Positions 1 to 4,838 are shown, numbered from the stretch's first letter. The stretch: 7,419 bases of DNA from Syntrophaceae bacterium UBA4059 (GCA_002382045.1 DFZJ01000134.1:1-7419), one strand, 5' to 3'. Made by a program: numbers and translations. Notes: a model not told the origin generated them from the letters alone.

Positions 1-20
1 TTCTGATGCTTTTTTACCAT
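1..20 (-). CDS. 5' start of an unidentified gene leaving the window
   Basis: An ATG at 20-18 on the minus strand is preceded, after a 7-nt spacer, by a perfect AGGAGG ribosome binding site (33-28). Six codons are visible (Met-Val-Lys-Lys-His-Gln) before the window edge, with no stop. The product cannot be identified from six residues. It lies downstream of the toxin-antitoxin pair on the same strand, so read-through from that operon is possible. The strong RBS with ideal spacing is the main reason to believe in the gene. Both RBS and ATG are buried in a hairpin (16-86), which suggests controlled translation. Confidence 0.5.
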
Positions 21-86
21 CTGGGCGCCTCCTGTTGTTGGGGGTTTATTTGTGTATTCCTTTATACAACAGGTTTCCCAGATGGT
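16..86 (-). promoter_or_regulatory. Long hairpin masking RBS and start codon of the left-edge gene
   Basis: Read on the minus strand, ACCATCTGGG (86-77) pairs perfectly with CCCAGATGGT (25-16), giving a 10-bp outer stem. After an asymmetric internal loop (76-74 AAA against 30-26 AGGCG), CCTGTTGT (73-66) pairs with ACAACAGG (38-31) in an 8-bp inner stem closed by a 27-nt loop. The ATG at 20-18 is inside the outer stem. The AGGAGG (33-28) is half in the inner stem and half in the internal loop. Folded, the RNA should block initiation. Known parallels are translational attenuators, RNA thermometers and the RBS-masking hairpin ahead of IS200-type transposase genes. Which applies, if any, is inference. 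It could instead be a small inverted-repeat element. Confidence 0.6.
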
Positions 87-94
87 TTATTCAT
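62..94 (-). CDS. Possible 10-residue leader peptide (MNKPSGKPVV)
   Basis: An ATG at 94-92 opens a frame of ten codons ending in TAA at 64-62. The frame contains the whole 5' arm of both stems of the hairpin at 16-86 and stops in its apical loop. A ribosome on this frame would melt the stems and expose the downstream RBS and ATG, as in translational attenuation. Against it, no good Shine-Dalgarno sequence is seen (the upstream bases are mostly A), and an open frame this short can occur by chance. Confidence 0.3.
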   Translation of the reverse strand: MNKPSGKPVV

Positions 95-123
95 TTTTTT
101 GACTATGGCGTGCAAGATTCAGG

Positions 124-152
124 TAATAAGTAAACAATGTCCCTCTGTTTCC
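124..152. repeat. 29-bp direct repeat, copy 1
   Basis: This stretch matches 811-839 in the same orientation at 28 of 29 positions (T at 138, C at 825). It ends 1 bp short of the antitoxin stop codon. On the minus strand its core reads AGGGACATTGTTTACTTA. The two copies bracket the toxin-antitoxin pair at a period of 687 bp. It resembles dispersed short repeats in intergenic DNA of some environmental bacteria, but that resemblance is from memory and unverified. Confidence 0.9.
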
Positions 153-153
153 C

Positions 154-351
154 TTAGTTGTGTTTTAAACGTTCGCGCGTTTTCCTTTTACCCATCAGCG
201 GCAAGAGGCAGCGGAGGGCCTCATTTACTGAATTGGAATCGGGAAAATATTCTTTCAATTTCGGTTCCAGATAAACGGGGATGTTCAATTGAATGTCCGG
301 TTTATAAAACTTGCCTCGAACGCCTTTAGAGAAGTCATATTCTTTTTTCAT
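154..351 (-). CDS. BrnA-like antitoxin of a BrnT/BrnA toxin-antitoxin pair
   Basis: This 65-residue basic protein probably binds and neutralises the toxin encoded just upstream and, as in characterised BrnTA systems, represses the shared promoter. The N-terminus (MKKEYDFSKGVRGKFYKP) is of the kind seen in BrnA-type antitoxins. The rest fits a short ribbon-helix-helix fold: a strand around residues 20-29 (IQLNIPVYLE), a helix from about 30, and a second helix from about 41 (SVNEALRCLLPLM), followed by a basic tail. It is shorter than many BrnA proteins. Its ATG overlaps the toxin stop as ATGA (351-348), so the two are translationally coupled, toxin first, the usual BrnTA order. Assignment rests on partner and sequence style. 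Another RHH antitoxin class is possible. Confidence 0.78.
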   Translation of the reverse strand: MKKEYDFSKGVRGKFYKPDIQLNIPVYLEPKLKEYFPDSNSVNEALRCLLPLMGKRKTRERLKHN

Positions 352-647
352 AGCGATTCACCTTCATATTGCTTCGTTTCATTCTTTGTCGCCTTACGCG
401 CAGAAATGATGCGAATAAGACAGAGGTTCTTTTGTCGTTCTAAAAACGTATGAATAACCAGTAAAACTTTACCTGCACGGTCTTTGCCCATGGTAATCCA
501 CCGATCCTCCTGCACGCTCTGGGCATTATCGTAAATGGAAACGGCCAGCGGATCGAGAAATATTTCAGCAGCGCGTTCGAAGCTGACCTTGTGCTTAATC
601 AGATTCATCTTGGCCTTAGTAGTATCCCATTCAAAATTGAATTGCAT
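348..647 (-). CDS. brnT: BrnT family toxin (DUF497), probable ribonuclease
   Basis: This 99-residue protein has the full BrnT pattern: FEWD at residues 5-8, N-x-x-KH at 15-19 followed by VSFERAAEIFLDP, an EDRW box at 47-50, a GK...LLVIHT strand, and IRIISARKA at 78-86 near the C-terminus with a conserved Tyr at 94. Known BrnT toxins have a RelE-like fold and cut RNA, halting translation under stress until BrnA is resynthesised. The start is supported by AAGGA (659-655) seven bases upstream. Length is normal and no key motif is broken, so the toxin looks intact. The downstream antitoxin overlaps by 4 nt. About 160 bp of AT-rich DNA separates the toxin start from repeat copy 2. Confidence 0.93.
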   Translation of the reverse strand: MQFNFEWDTTKAKMNLIKHKVSFERAAEIFLDPLAVSIYDNAQSVQEDRWITMGKDRAGKVLLVIHTFLERQKNLCLIRIISARKATKNETKQYEGESL

Positions 648-810
648 TCCATAATCCTTTGTCTTTTATCTTATCCCGAATTCCGTCCAATGTCATCTTT
701 TTCCTGCTTGTCTCGCTTTGGGTGTGTTTTCCAGCTATAAATAAATGAATTTGAGTGATGAATAAAATGCCAATAATTATTTGTTATATCAACAGAATTT
801 CCTAATAAGT

Positions 811-839
811 TAATAAGTAAACAACGTCCCTCTGTTTCC
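811..839. repeat. 29-bp direct repeat, copy 2
   Basis: Second copy of the element at 124-152, same orientation, 28 of 29 identical. Its left edge is extended by a tandem octamer (TAATAAGT at 803-810 and 811-818), and its right edge by a tandem 12-mer (see 829-852). The pair could serve as a substrate for homologous deletion or exchange of the intervening toxin-antitoxin module. Confidence 0.9.
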
Positions 840-852
840 ACCTCTGTTTCCA
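829..852. repeat. Tandem 12-mer duplication at the edge of repeat copy 2
   Basis: CCTCTGTTTCCA occurs twice in perfect tandem (829-840 and 841-852). Copy 1 of the direct repeat has only one unit. This suggests local slippage or a trace of insertion at the boundary between the AT-rich toxin-antitoxin segment and the GC-rich recR flank. Confidence 0.85.
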
Positions 853-985
853 CTATCCACATGACGCCTCAAAACAGTCAGAGGCACGGCGCGCGAAGGG
901 AACGGTCGCGTGACCTTTAGGTTATTCAAACTGTTCCCTGCAAATACGTTGAGGGAGCAAATCAGGCATGCGCCCGATACAGTCC

Positions 986-1017
986 GCATATGCGCAGCCC
1001 GGCGCATGCCGGGGCTG
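986..1017. repeat. REP-like palindrome cluster downstream of recR
   Basis: A perfect 10-bp palindrome CGCATATGCG (986-995) abuts a hairpin made of CAGCCCGGC (995-1003), loop GCAT, and GCCGGGGCTG (1008-1017) with one bulged G. The core CCCGGCGCATGCCGGG (998-1013) matches 3955-3970 at 15 of 16 positions, so this is likely a member of a dispersed palindromic family. On the plus strand four Ts follow, but no plus-strand gene ends here. On the minus strand it lies just past the recR stop without a U-run, so it could act only as an mRNA end-stabilising hairpin or Rho-type barrier. Confidence 0.65.
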
Positions 1018-1032
1018 TTTTCAGGCGCCATG

Positions 1033-1632
1033 CTACATGCCCCGACGGAATTCCAGTGACTTCGAAATCGTCATCTTATCCACATATTTCAGATCGCCTC
1101 CCATGGGCACGCCCATGGCGATGCGCGTGATCTGGATATTGGAATCCTTGAACATCCTGGTAATCAGCAGTGCCGTGGCTTCGCCATGCACATTGGGGTT
1201 CGTCGCCAGAATCAATTCGGTTATCTGGCCTTCGTTGATGCGTTTCGACAGTTCGCCCAGTCGCAGATTTTCCGGCCCGATACCGTCAAGCGGCGCGAGT
1301 GCGCCGTGCAAAACGTGATACATTCCGTGGAAAAAGCCGCTTTCTTCAATGGCCGCCAGTGCGTCCGGTTCTTCGACCACGCAGATCACGTGCTGATCAC
1401 GTGCCGGATTACTGCAGATGTGGCAGATCTCCTCTTCCGTCGGATTAAGGCATATCCGGCAGAGGCGGATTTTCCGTTTCACTTCAACCAGACTTTCGGC
1501 CAGTTTTTCTACATCATCGGGAGTGGCGCGCAAAATATAGTTGGCCAGCCGCGCCGCCGTTTTTTCGCCGATTCCCGGAAGTTTGGCCAGTTCCTCAATC
1601 AGGCGTTTAATAGGTTGTGCGTAGGATTTCAT
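1033..1632 (-). CDS. recR: Recombination mediator protein RecR
   Basis: RecR acts with RecF/RecO to load RecA on SSB-coated single-stranded DNA during gap repair. At 199 residues it has the usual family length and all parts: an N-terminal helix-hairpin-helix region (LAKLPGIGEKTAARLA, 15-30), a four-cysteine zinc finger (C58, C61, C70, C73), a Toprim domain starting ICVVEEPDALAAIE (83-96) with acidic residues E87/E88, and the conserved tail GVPMGGDLKYVDKMTISKSL (174-193). The ATG is preceded by AGGG, which overlaps the ybaB stop (TAGGG), eight bases of intergenic space in all, so translation is probably coupled. It is last in the dnaX-ybaB-recR operon. REP-like palindromes follow the stop. Confidence 0.98.
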   Translation of the reverse strand: MKSYAQPIKRLIEELAKLPGIGEKTAARLANYILRATPDDVEKLAESLVEVKRKIRLCRICLNPTEEEICHICSNPARDQHVICVVEEPDALAAIEESGFFHGMYHVLHGALAPLDGIGPENLRLGELSKRINEGQITELILATNPNVHGEATALLITRMFKDSNIQITRIAMGVPMGGDLKYVDKMTISKSLEFRRGM

Positions 1633-1640
1633 GTGCTGCC

Positions 1641-1955
1641 CTACATGCCCATACCGGGAATGCCCAGCCCGCCCGTGATCTTGGACATTTCCGAGGAGGC
1701 CATTTCCTGTGATTTGCGGATGCCTTCGTTGACCGCCGCGACAATCAAGTCCTGCAGCATTTCAATGTCTTCAGGATTAACAACTTCTTTTTCGATTTTC
1801 AGCGAAACGATTTCAAACTTTCCGTTGACGATCACGCGAACCATGCCGCCGCCCGCCTGCGCTTCGATGGTTTTATTCTCCAGTTCCTGCTGAAGCTTGC
1901 CAATTTTTTCCTGCATCTTTTTGGCCTGCTTCATGATGTTGTTGATGTTATGCAC
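1641..1955 (-). CDS. ybaB: YbaB/EbfC family nucleoid-associated protein
   Basis: This is a small DNA-binding protein of the YbaB/EbfC family, homodimers that bind DNA and are almost always encoded between dnaX and recR. At 104 residues it has normal length. It has the N-terminal helix rich in Lys/Gln/Glu (MKQAKKMQEKIGKLQQEL, 8-25), the GGGMVRVIVNGKFEIVSLKIEKEVV sheet core at about 35-59, the helix LQDLIVAAVNEGIRKSQEM, and a flexible Gly/Met tail. The start is GTG (1955-1953), supported by a G-rich Shine-Dalgarno stretch (AGGGGGG) eight bases upstream, inside the end of dnaX. An internal ATG at codon 8 is a weaker alternative. Only 4 nt separate it from the dnaX stop. Confidence 0.96.
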   Translation of the reverse strand: MHNINNIMKQAKKMQEKIGKLQQELENKTIEAQAGGGMVRVIVNGKFEIVSLKIEKEVVNPEDIEMLQDLIVAAVNEGIRKSQEMASSEMSKITGGLGIPGMGM

Positions 1956-1959
1956 GTTA

Positions 1960-3669
1960 CTATCCCCCCTGTTTTTTATCAGTAATTGGTTTAATGTCGA
2001 TTAATTCCGCCCCTTCAAACTGAGCCAGCACTTTCTGAAAATGCGGCGAATTCATGGCTTCACGCTTGATGTCGTTCAAGTTATTTGCTTTAACGCTGCG
2101 TGTGCTGACACTACTGCCATTTGTCTTTGGCGCTTCGATGGTTTGAATCTTCAAGGAAACTTTTTGTGAATAATAAATTCCCGCGATTCTCTCCAGTTCT
2201 TCTTTTTGCGGTGACTGGGTGATGTCGTCGAGAAAAAGATAGTTACCGGGAACCCCCAGCGTTAAACAACCGCTTTCCATGCCGAGAATCTCGACTGTGT
2301 CAATTTTTGCCCCCAGCCGCGAATTCTCAGTTTTAATGAATGTTTTCAAGTCAGCCGTTTGTGCAGGTTTGGCGGTTGGACGGGTCTCTGTCCGGGCGGA
2401 AGCCGCCTCTTGCCGGGGGGTGGAGGACGATGGCGAAACGCTCACCGCCTGCGAAGGGTTATCAATTGATTTTGTCATGACCGGTTCAACATAAACTTCA
2501 CTGCGGCGCGGTGGGGGACCATTCTGAAGTTTTTGCTCCAGCGCCTCAAGCGTCGCCATGATTTCGCCCACCGGCATGACCGGTTGCAGATAGGCCATTC
2601 TCACCAGGACGGTTTCGATTTTCATTCGTACTTCCTGGCTGCGGCGCAGGCTGTCGGCCTCATTAAGCAGAATGTCCAGATAACGCTGCAAGGTTTCGCG
2701 GGAAACGCTTTGCGTTTGAGTTTTCAGTTTTGCCACTTGTTCCGGCGCAATATCAAAAGAAGAACTGCTGTCCGCGGCGATTTTAACCAGGAGTAAATTC
2801 CGGAAATGTTTCAGAAGCATGGCGTAGAAGTGTTTCATGTCGATGCCGGCCAGATAGGCTTCGGCCAGGATCGTCAGGCAGCTGCCGGCGTCATGCGCCA
2901 AAACGGACTCGGAGAGACGATAAAGATACTTGCGGTCGGCCAGCCCCAGAATGTCTTCCACATCCTCGTCGGAAATGGTCAAGCCGGCATAGGAAATGAC
3001 CTGATCGAAAATGCTTTGCGCGTCGCGCATGCTGCCGTCGCCCGCTTCGGCAACCCAGGAAAGAGCCGTGGGGCTGATTGTAATGCCTTCCGCTTCGGAA
3101 ACCTTGCCTAAATTGGCTGCAATCTCGCTTTGCGAAATGCGGCGGAAATCGTAACACTGGCAGCGCGACAGAATGGTGGCCGGCACTTTGTGATTTTCAG
3201 TTGTGGCAAAAATAAAGATGACATGCCCGGGCGGTTCTTCCAGCGTTTTTAAAAGCGCGTTGAACGCTTCACGCGTCAGCATGTGGACTTCATCAATGAT
3301 ATAGATTTTATATCTGGAGGCGGCCGGGGCGAATTTGACATTTTCCCGGAGTTCGCGGATTTCGTCGATGCCGCGGTTGGACGCGCCGTCGATTTCACGC
3401 ACATCCATCGAGTTTCCATCCGTGATTTCAATGCAGTTTGGACATTTGTTGCAGGGTGTGGCCGTCGGTCCTTTTTCACAGTTGAGCGACTTGGCCAGAA
3501 TCCGGGCCACAGAGGTTTTTCCGACGCCCCGGGGACCGGCAAAGAGAAAGGCGTGTCCGATGCGACCCTGTCCTATGGCGTTGCTCAGTGTTCGAACCAC
3601 AGGTTCCTGACCTGCGACGTCGTCAAAGGTTTGCGGACGGAATTTTCGTGCTAAAACCAGGTATTCCAA
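1960..3669 (-). CDS. dnaX: DNA polymerase III subunits gamma/tau (clamp loader)
   Basis: DnaX is the ATPase of the clamp loader that places the sliding clamp on primed DNA, and its tau form bridges polymerases and helicase. The 569-residue product begins YLVLARKFRPQTFDDVAGQE (3-22). It has Walker A GPRGVGKTS (45-53), zinc-binding cysteines C64, C73, C76 and C79, Walker B IIDEVHML (124-131), sensor 1 ATT (156-158) and the arginine-finger motif SRC (168-170). A Pro/Ser/Thr-rich linker at about 385-440 leads to a tau-like C-terminal domain. The start is TTG (3669-3667), chosen because it sits at the family N-terminus and has GAGG five bases upstream. No A-rich slippery site like that of E. coli was noticed, so a separate gamma form is not predicted. 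Confidence 0.98.
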   Translation of the reverse strand: MEYLVLARKFRPQTFDDVAGQEPVVRTLSNAIGQGRIGHAFLFAGPRGVGKTSVARILAKSLNCEKGPTATPCNKCPNCIEITDGNSMDVREIDGASNRGIDEIRELRENVKFAPAASRYKIYIIDEVHMLTREAFNALLKTLEEPPGHVIFIFATTENHKVPATILSRCQCYDFRRISQSEIAANLGKVSEAEGITISPTALSWVAEAGDGSMRDAQSIFDQVISYAGLTISDEDVEDILGLADRKYLYRLSESVLAHDAGSCLTILAEAYLAGIDMKHFYAMLLKHFRNLLLVKIAADSSSSFDIAPEQVAKLKTQTQSVSRETLQRYLDILLNEADSLRRSQEVRMKIETVLVRMAYLQPVMPVGEIMATLEALEQKLQNGPPPRRSEVYVEPVMTKSIDNPSQAVSVSPSSSTPRQEAASARTETRPTAKPAQTADLKTFIKTENSRLGAKIDTVEILGMESGCLTLGVPGNYLFLDDITQSPQKEELERIAGIYYSQKVSLKIQTIEAPKTNGSSVSTRSVKANNLNDIKREAMNSPHFQKVLAQFEGAELIDIKPITDKKQGG

Positions 3670-3726
3670 ATGAACCTCATCAACCCCTTTACAGGAATTT
3701 TAAATCGGAGATAAATGGTAAATGGT

Positions 3727-3821
3727 GACCGGGTTTACCGCAACACACGATGGGATTTGCTGCCGCTGCTTCCTTCCGGACCTGACGGGGTTCACAAGCC
3801 TTCGTTGTACGGGACCCGGCC
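3727..3821 (-). ncRNA. ffs: Bacterial small signal recognition particle RNA (4.5S type)
   Basis: The RNA of about 95 nt scaffolds the Ffh protein for cotranslational targeting to the membrane. The minus strand carries the near-invariant apical region GTCAGGTCCGGAAGGAAGCA with its GGAA tetraloop. The ends close by pairing GGCCGGGT (3821-3814) with ACCCGGTC (3734-3727), which sets the boundaries. It sits 57 bp upstream of the dnaX start and downstream of two tRNA-Ser genes, a known placement. No U-rich terminator follows, so some transcripts may continue into dnaX. Confidence 0.96.
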
Positions 3822-3842
3822 ATATTTCTGCCTGACCAGAGA

Positions 3843-3871
3843 CTCTTAATGGATAAATCGACAGGAATCAA
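3843..3871 (-). promoter_or_regulatory. Candidate promoter for the SRP RNA
   Basis: On the minus strand TTGATT (3871-3866) and TAAGAG (3848-3843) are separated by 17 bp. This would start a precursor about 15 nt ahead of the mature SRP RNA, to be trimmed at its 5' end. The -10 match is poor, so the call is weak. Confidence 0.28.
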
Positions 3872-3882
3872 CCCAAATTTTG

Positions 3883-3904
3883 GGATCGCCTGAGCAGGCG
3901 ATCC
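3883..3904. repeat. Perfect 9-bp stem inverted repeat in the tRNA-SRP gap
   Basis: GGATCGCCT (3883-3891) and AGGCGATCC (3896-3904) are exact inverted copies around GAGC. Directly beside it is a second small inverted repeat, CCCAAA-T-TTTGGG (3872-3884). Neither strand shows a U-run after the hairpin, so it is not a standard intrinsic terminator. It may stop or protect the upstream tRNA precursor, or be another dispersed palindrome. Confidence 0.7.
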
Positions 3905-3914
3905 GGCTTTACAA

Positions 3915-3977
3915 CTGGCGGAGAGTGGGGGATTCGCCCAGCATGCGCTGGGCGCCCGGCGTATGCCGGGCGAACCC
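3915..3977 (-). pseudogene. Broken duplicate of the tRNA-Ser(CGA) 3' end, split by a palindromic insert
   Basis: The 22 bases at 3915-3936 are identical to 4009-4030, the 3' end of the intact tRNA-Ser(CGA) gene (acceptor strand with CCA and half of the T arm), plus one base beyond it. The match stops inside the T-loop palindrome TTCGAA. It resumes for five bases (AACCC, 3973-3977) after a two-hairpin palindrome. No D arm, anticodon or 5' acceptor strand is present. The fragment is therefore either a remnant of a tRNA-targeted integration or a partial duplication later hit by a REP-like element. Confidence 0.75.
3935..3972. repeat. REP-like twin hairpin inserted in a tRNA T-loop remnant
   Basis: Two 20-nt perfect hairpins share a CG: CGCCCAGC-ATGC-GCTGGGCG (3935-3954) and CGCCCGGC-GTAT-GCCGGGCG (3953-3972). 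CG occurs at both edges, and removing the 36 bases between restores the tRNA T-loop string GATTCGAACCC. The second hairpin core matches 998-1013 at 15 of 16 positions, so the element is repeated within the window. Confidence 0.82.
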
Positions 3978-4009
3978 TTCTATTTCCGCTATTTTTTTAG
4001 TCTAAATTC

Positions 4010-4103
4010 TGGCGGAGAGTGGGGGATTCGAACCCCCGTGGGAGCTTGTGACCCCCAAATCGATTTCGAGTCGATCCCGTTACGACCACTTCGGTAACTC
4101 TCC
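4010..4103 (-). tRNA. tRNA-Ser, anticodon CGA
   Basis: The minus strand folds as a class II tRNA with a long variable arm, as expected for serine. Acceptor GGAGAGT (4103-4097) pairs with ACTCTCC, followed by discriminator G and an encoded CCA ending at 4010. The anticodon stem ATCGA/TCGAT encloses the loop CTCGAAA, giving anticodon CGA, which reads UCG. The T loop is GGTTCGAATCC. It lies 70 bp downstream of tRNA-Ser(GGA). Confidence 0.97.
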
Positions 4104-4142
4104 GATTATGTAATCATACTCGTTTTAATTCGCTTTGGAGTA

Positions 4143-4171
4143 TATAAACATAGTGCATTGTTTTCATTCAA
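4143..4171 (-). promoter_or_regulatory. Candidate promoter between the two tRNA-Ser genes
   Basis: TTGAAT (4171-4166) and TTTATA (4148-4143) lie 17 bp apart on the minus strand in an AT-rich spacer, with TATACT overlapping as an alternative -10. It could give tRNA-Ser(CGA) its own transcript. Cotranscription with the upstream tRNA is equally possible. Confidence 0.35.
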
Positions 4172-4173
4172 TA

Positions 4174-4267
4174 TGGCGGAGAGAGCGGGATTCGAACCCG
4201 CGGTACACCTTTGTGGGCATACACACGATTTCCAGTCGTGCTCCTTCGGCCACTCAGACATCTCTCC
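4174..4267 (-). tRNA. tRNA-Ser, anticodon GGA
   Basis: This is a class II tRNA. Acceptor GGAGAGA (4267-4261) pairs with TCTCTCC, then discriminator G and an encoded CCA ending at 4174. The anticodon stem CACGA/TCGTG holds the loop CTGGAAA, so the anticodon is GGA, reading UCC and UCU. The long variable arm typical of serine tRNAs follows. The mature 5' end is only 4 nt after the tadA stop codon, so the tRNA must be cut from a tadA transcript or start from a promoter inside tadA. Confidence 0.97.
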
Positions 4268-4271
4268 GCGC

Positions 4272-4745
4272 TTATTTGATTGTCGAATCGGCTCTTATCC
4301 TCTTTTCCTTAAAAAATCTACTCAAAATTTCTCCGCATTCTTTCTGCAAGATTCCTTCTGTGACATCCACCTGATGATTCAGACGGTTATCGTTTAAAAT
4401 GTGGTAGAGGGAAAAAACAGCGCCCGCCTTCGGATCCCGGGCGCCGAAAATAACCCGCTTCAGTCTTGCCTGGAGAATAGCACCGGCGCACATGATGCAC
4501 GGTTCGAGTGTTACAAACAGCTCTGCGCCGGTCAGGCGGTAATTGCTTGCTTTCTGGCAGGCTTTGCGGATGGTCAGCATTTCCGCGTGGGCAGAGGCAT
4601 CGTTGCCGGCAATAGGAGCGTTATGCGCCTGCGACAGGATGCGACCCTCGTACACCAGCACCGCGCCGATCGGGACTTCGTTTAGATCGAAAGCCTTCCT
4701 TGCCTCGTCTAGCGCCCTATTCATAAAATCAATATCCGTCAGCAT
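4272..4745 (-). CDS. tadA: tRNA-specific adenosine deaminase TadA
   Basis: TadA converts adenosine 34 to inosine in tRNA-Arg(ACG), which lets it read three CGN codons. The 157-residue product has the cytidine/deoxycytidylate deaminase signature: H53-A-E55 supplies a zinc ligand and the catalytic glutamate, and P82-C83-I-M-C86 supplies two more zinc ligands. The N-terminal helix (MNRALDEARKAF), VPIGAVLV strand and C-terminal helix (ECGEILSRFFKEKR) match the family. The ATG is preceded by TAGGG at a workable distance. It runs into tRNA-Ser(GGA) with a 4-nt gap and diverges from the TonB-like gene across a 95-bp region containing a strong inverted repeat. Confusion with a cytosine deaminase is unlikely given the motif context and locus. 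Confidence 0.95.
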   Translation of the reverse strand: MLTDIDFMNRALDEARKAFDLNEVPIGAVLVYEGRILSQAHNAPIAGNDASAHAEMLTIRKACQKASNYRLTGAELFVTLEPCIMCAGAILQARLKRVIFGARDPKAGAVFSLYHILNDNRLNHQVDVTEGILQKECGEILSRFFKEKRIRADSTIK

Positions 4746-4792
4746 CCGGGGAACCCTACTTTGTTTAGCGTTGCCTTTTGGTTATCATATTG

Positions 4793-4821
4793 TTGATTTT
4801 GAGGCAAATGCCGTATATGAT
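4793..4821 (+). promoter_or_regulatory. Sigma70-like promoter for the tonB-lepB pair
   Basis: TTGATT (4793-4798), a 17-bp spacer and TATGAT (4816-4821) form a good housekeeping promoter. The start point would be near 4828, about 13 nt before the ATG at 4841. This decides against the longer reading frame opening at 4778, which would start upstream of the promoter. Confidence 0.6.
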
Positions 4822-4838
4822 TCTCTCAAGTGAGAGAA
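4821..4838. promoter_or_regulatory. Perfect 8-bp inverted repeat over the transcription start (operator candidate)
   Basis: TTCTCTCA and TGAGAGAA are exact inverted copies around AG. The site begins at the last base of the -10 box, covers the predicted start point and ends two bases before the ATG. A transcript starting near 4828 would contain mainly one arm, so a protein-binding operator fits better than an RNA hairpin. It may also influence the divergent tadA promoter. The cognate regulator is not visible in the window. Confidence 0.6.

Larger units (their letters stand above)
648..1032. other. Gap without a convincing gene; repeats and palindromes
   Basis: Between the toxin start and the recR stop I see no supported gene. 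The part from 648 to about 810 is AT-rich and must contain the toxin-antitoxin promoter, though no strong -35/-10 pair stands out. Repeat copy 2 and its tandem duplications occupy 803-852. From about 860 the base composition turns GC-rich with small inverted repeats: GCCTC 866-870 with GAGGC 881-885, AGGGAAC 897-903 with GTTCCCT 933-939, and the REP-like cluster at 986-1017. The shift near 853 may mark one end of an acquired segment. Confidence 0.7.

Noticed and set aside
16..86. attC site of an integron cassette
   Set aside because: The inverted repeat has the right size, but the GTTRRRY and RYYYAAC core boxes are absent and there is no integrase or cassette series.
6..329. Open frame of 107 codons on the plus strand at the left edge
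   Set aside because: It lies across the hairpin, repeat copy 1 and the antitoxin on the opposite strand, and its protein has no coherent domain.
671..862. Open frame of 63 codons on the minus strand upstream of the toxin
   Set aside because: Its N-terminal part is translated repeat copy 2 with its tandem 12-mer. It has no recognisable domain, and the rest is AT-rich spacer that should hold the toxin promoter.
998..1021. Hairpin plus TTTT as an intrinsic terminator on the plus strand
   Set aside because: No plus-strand gene ends here, and on the minus strand, where recR ends, no U-run follows. The shared core with 3955-3970 points to a dispersed palindrome.
810..1031. Open frame of 73 codons on the minus strand after recR
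   Set aside because: It runs through palindromes and the direct repeat, has no family signature, and has low-complexity Arg/Gly/Asn segments. It is better explained as noncoding repeat DNA.
1186..1893. Long plus-strand frame opposite recR and ybaB
   Set aside because: It is an antisense shadow of two well-supported genes and shows no family motif or RBS.
3883..3972. CRISPR-like array in the tRNA-SRP gap
   Set aside because: The palindromes differ in sequence and size and there is no regular repeat-spacer alternation.
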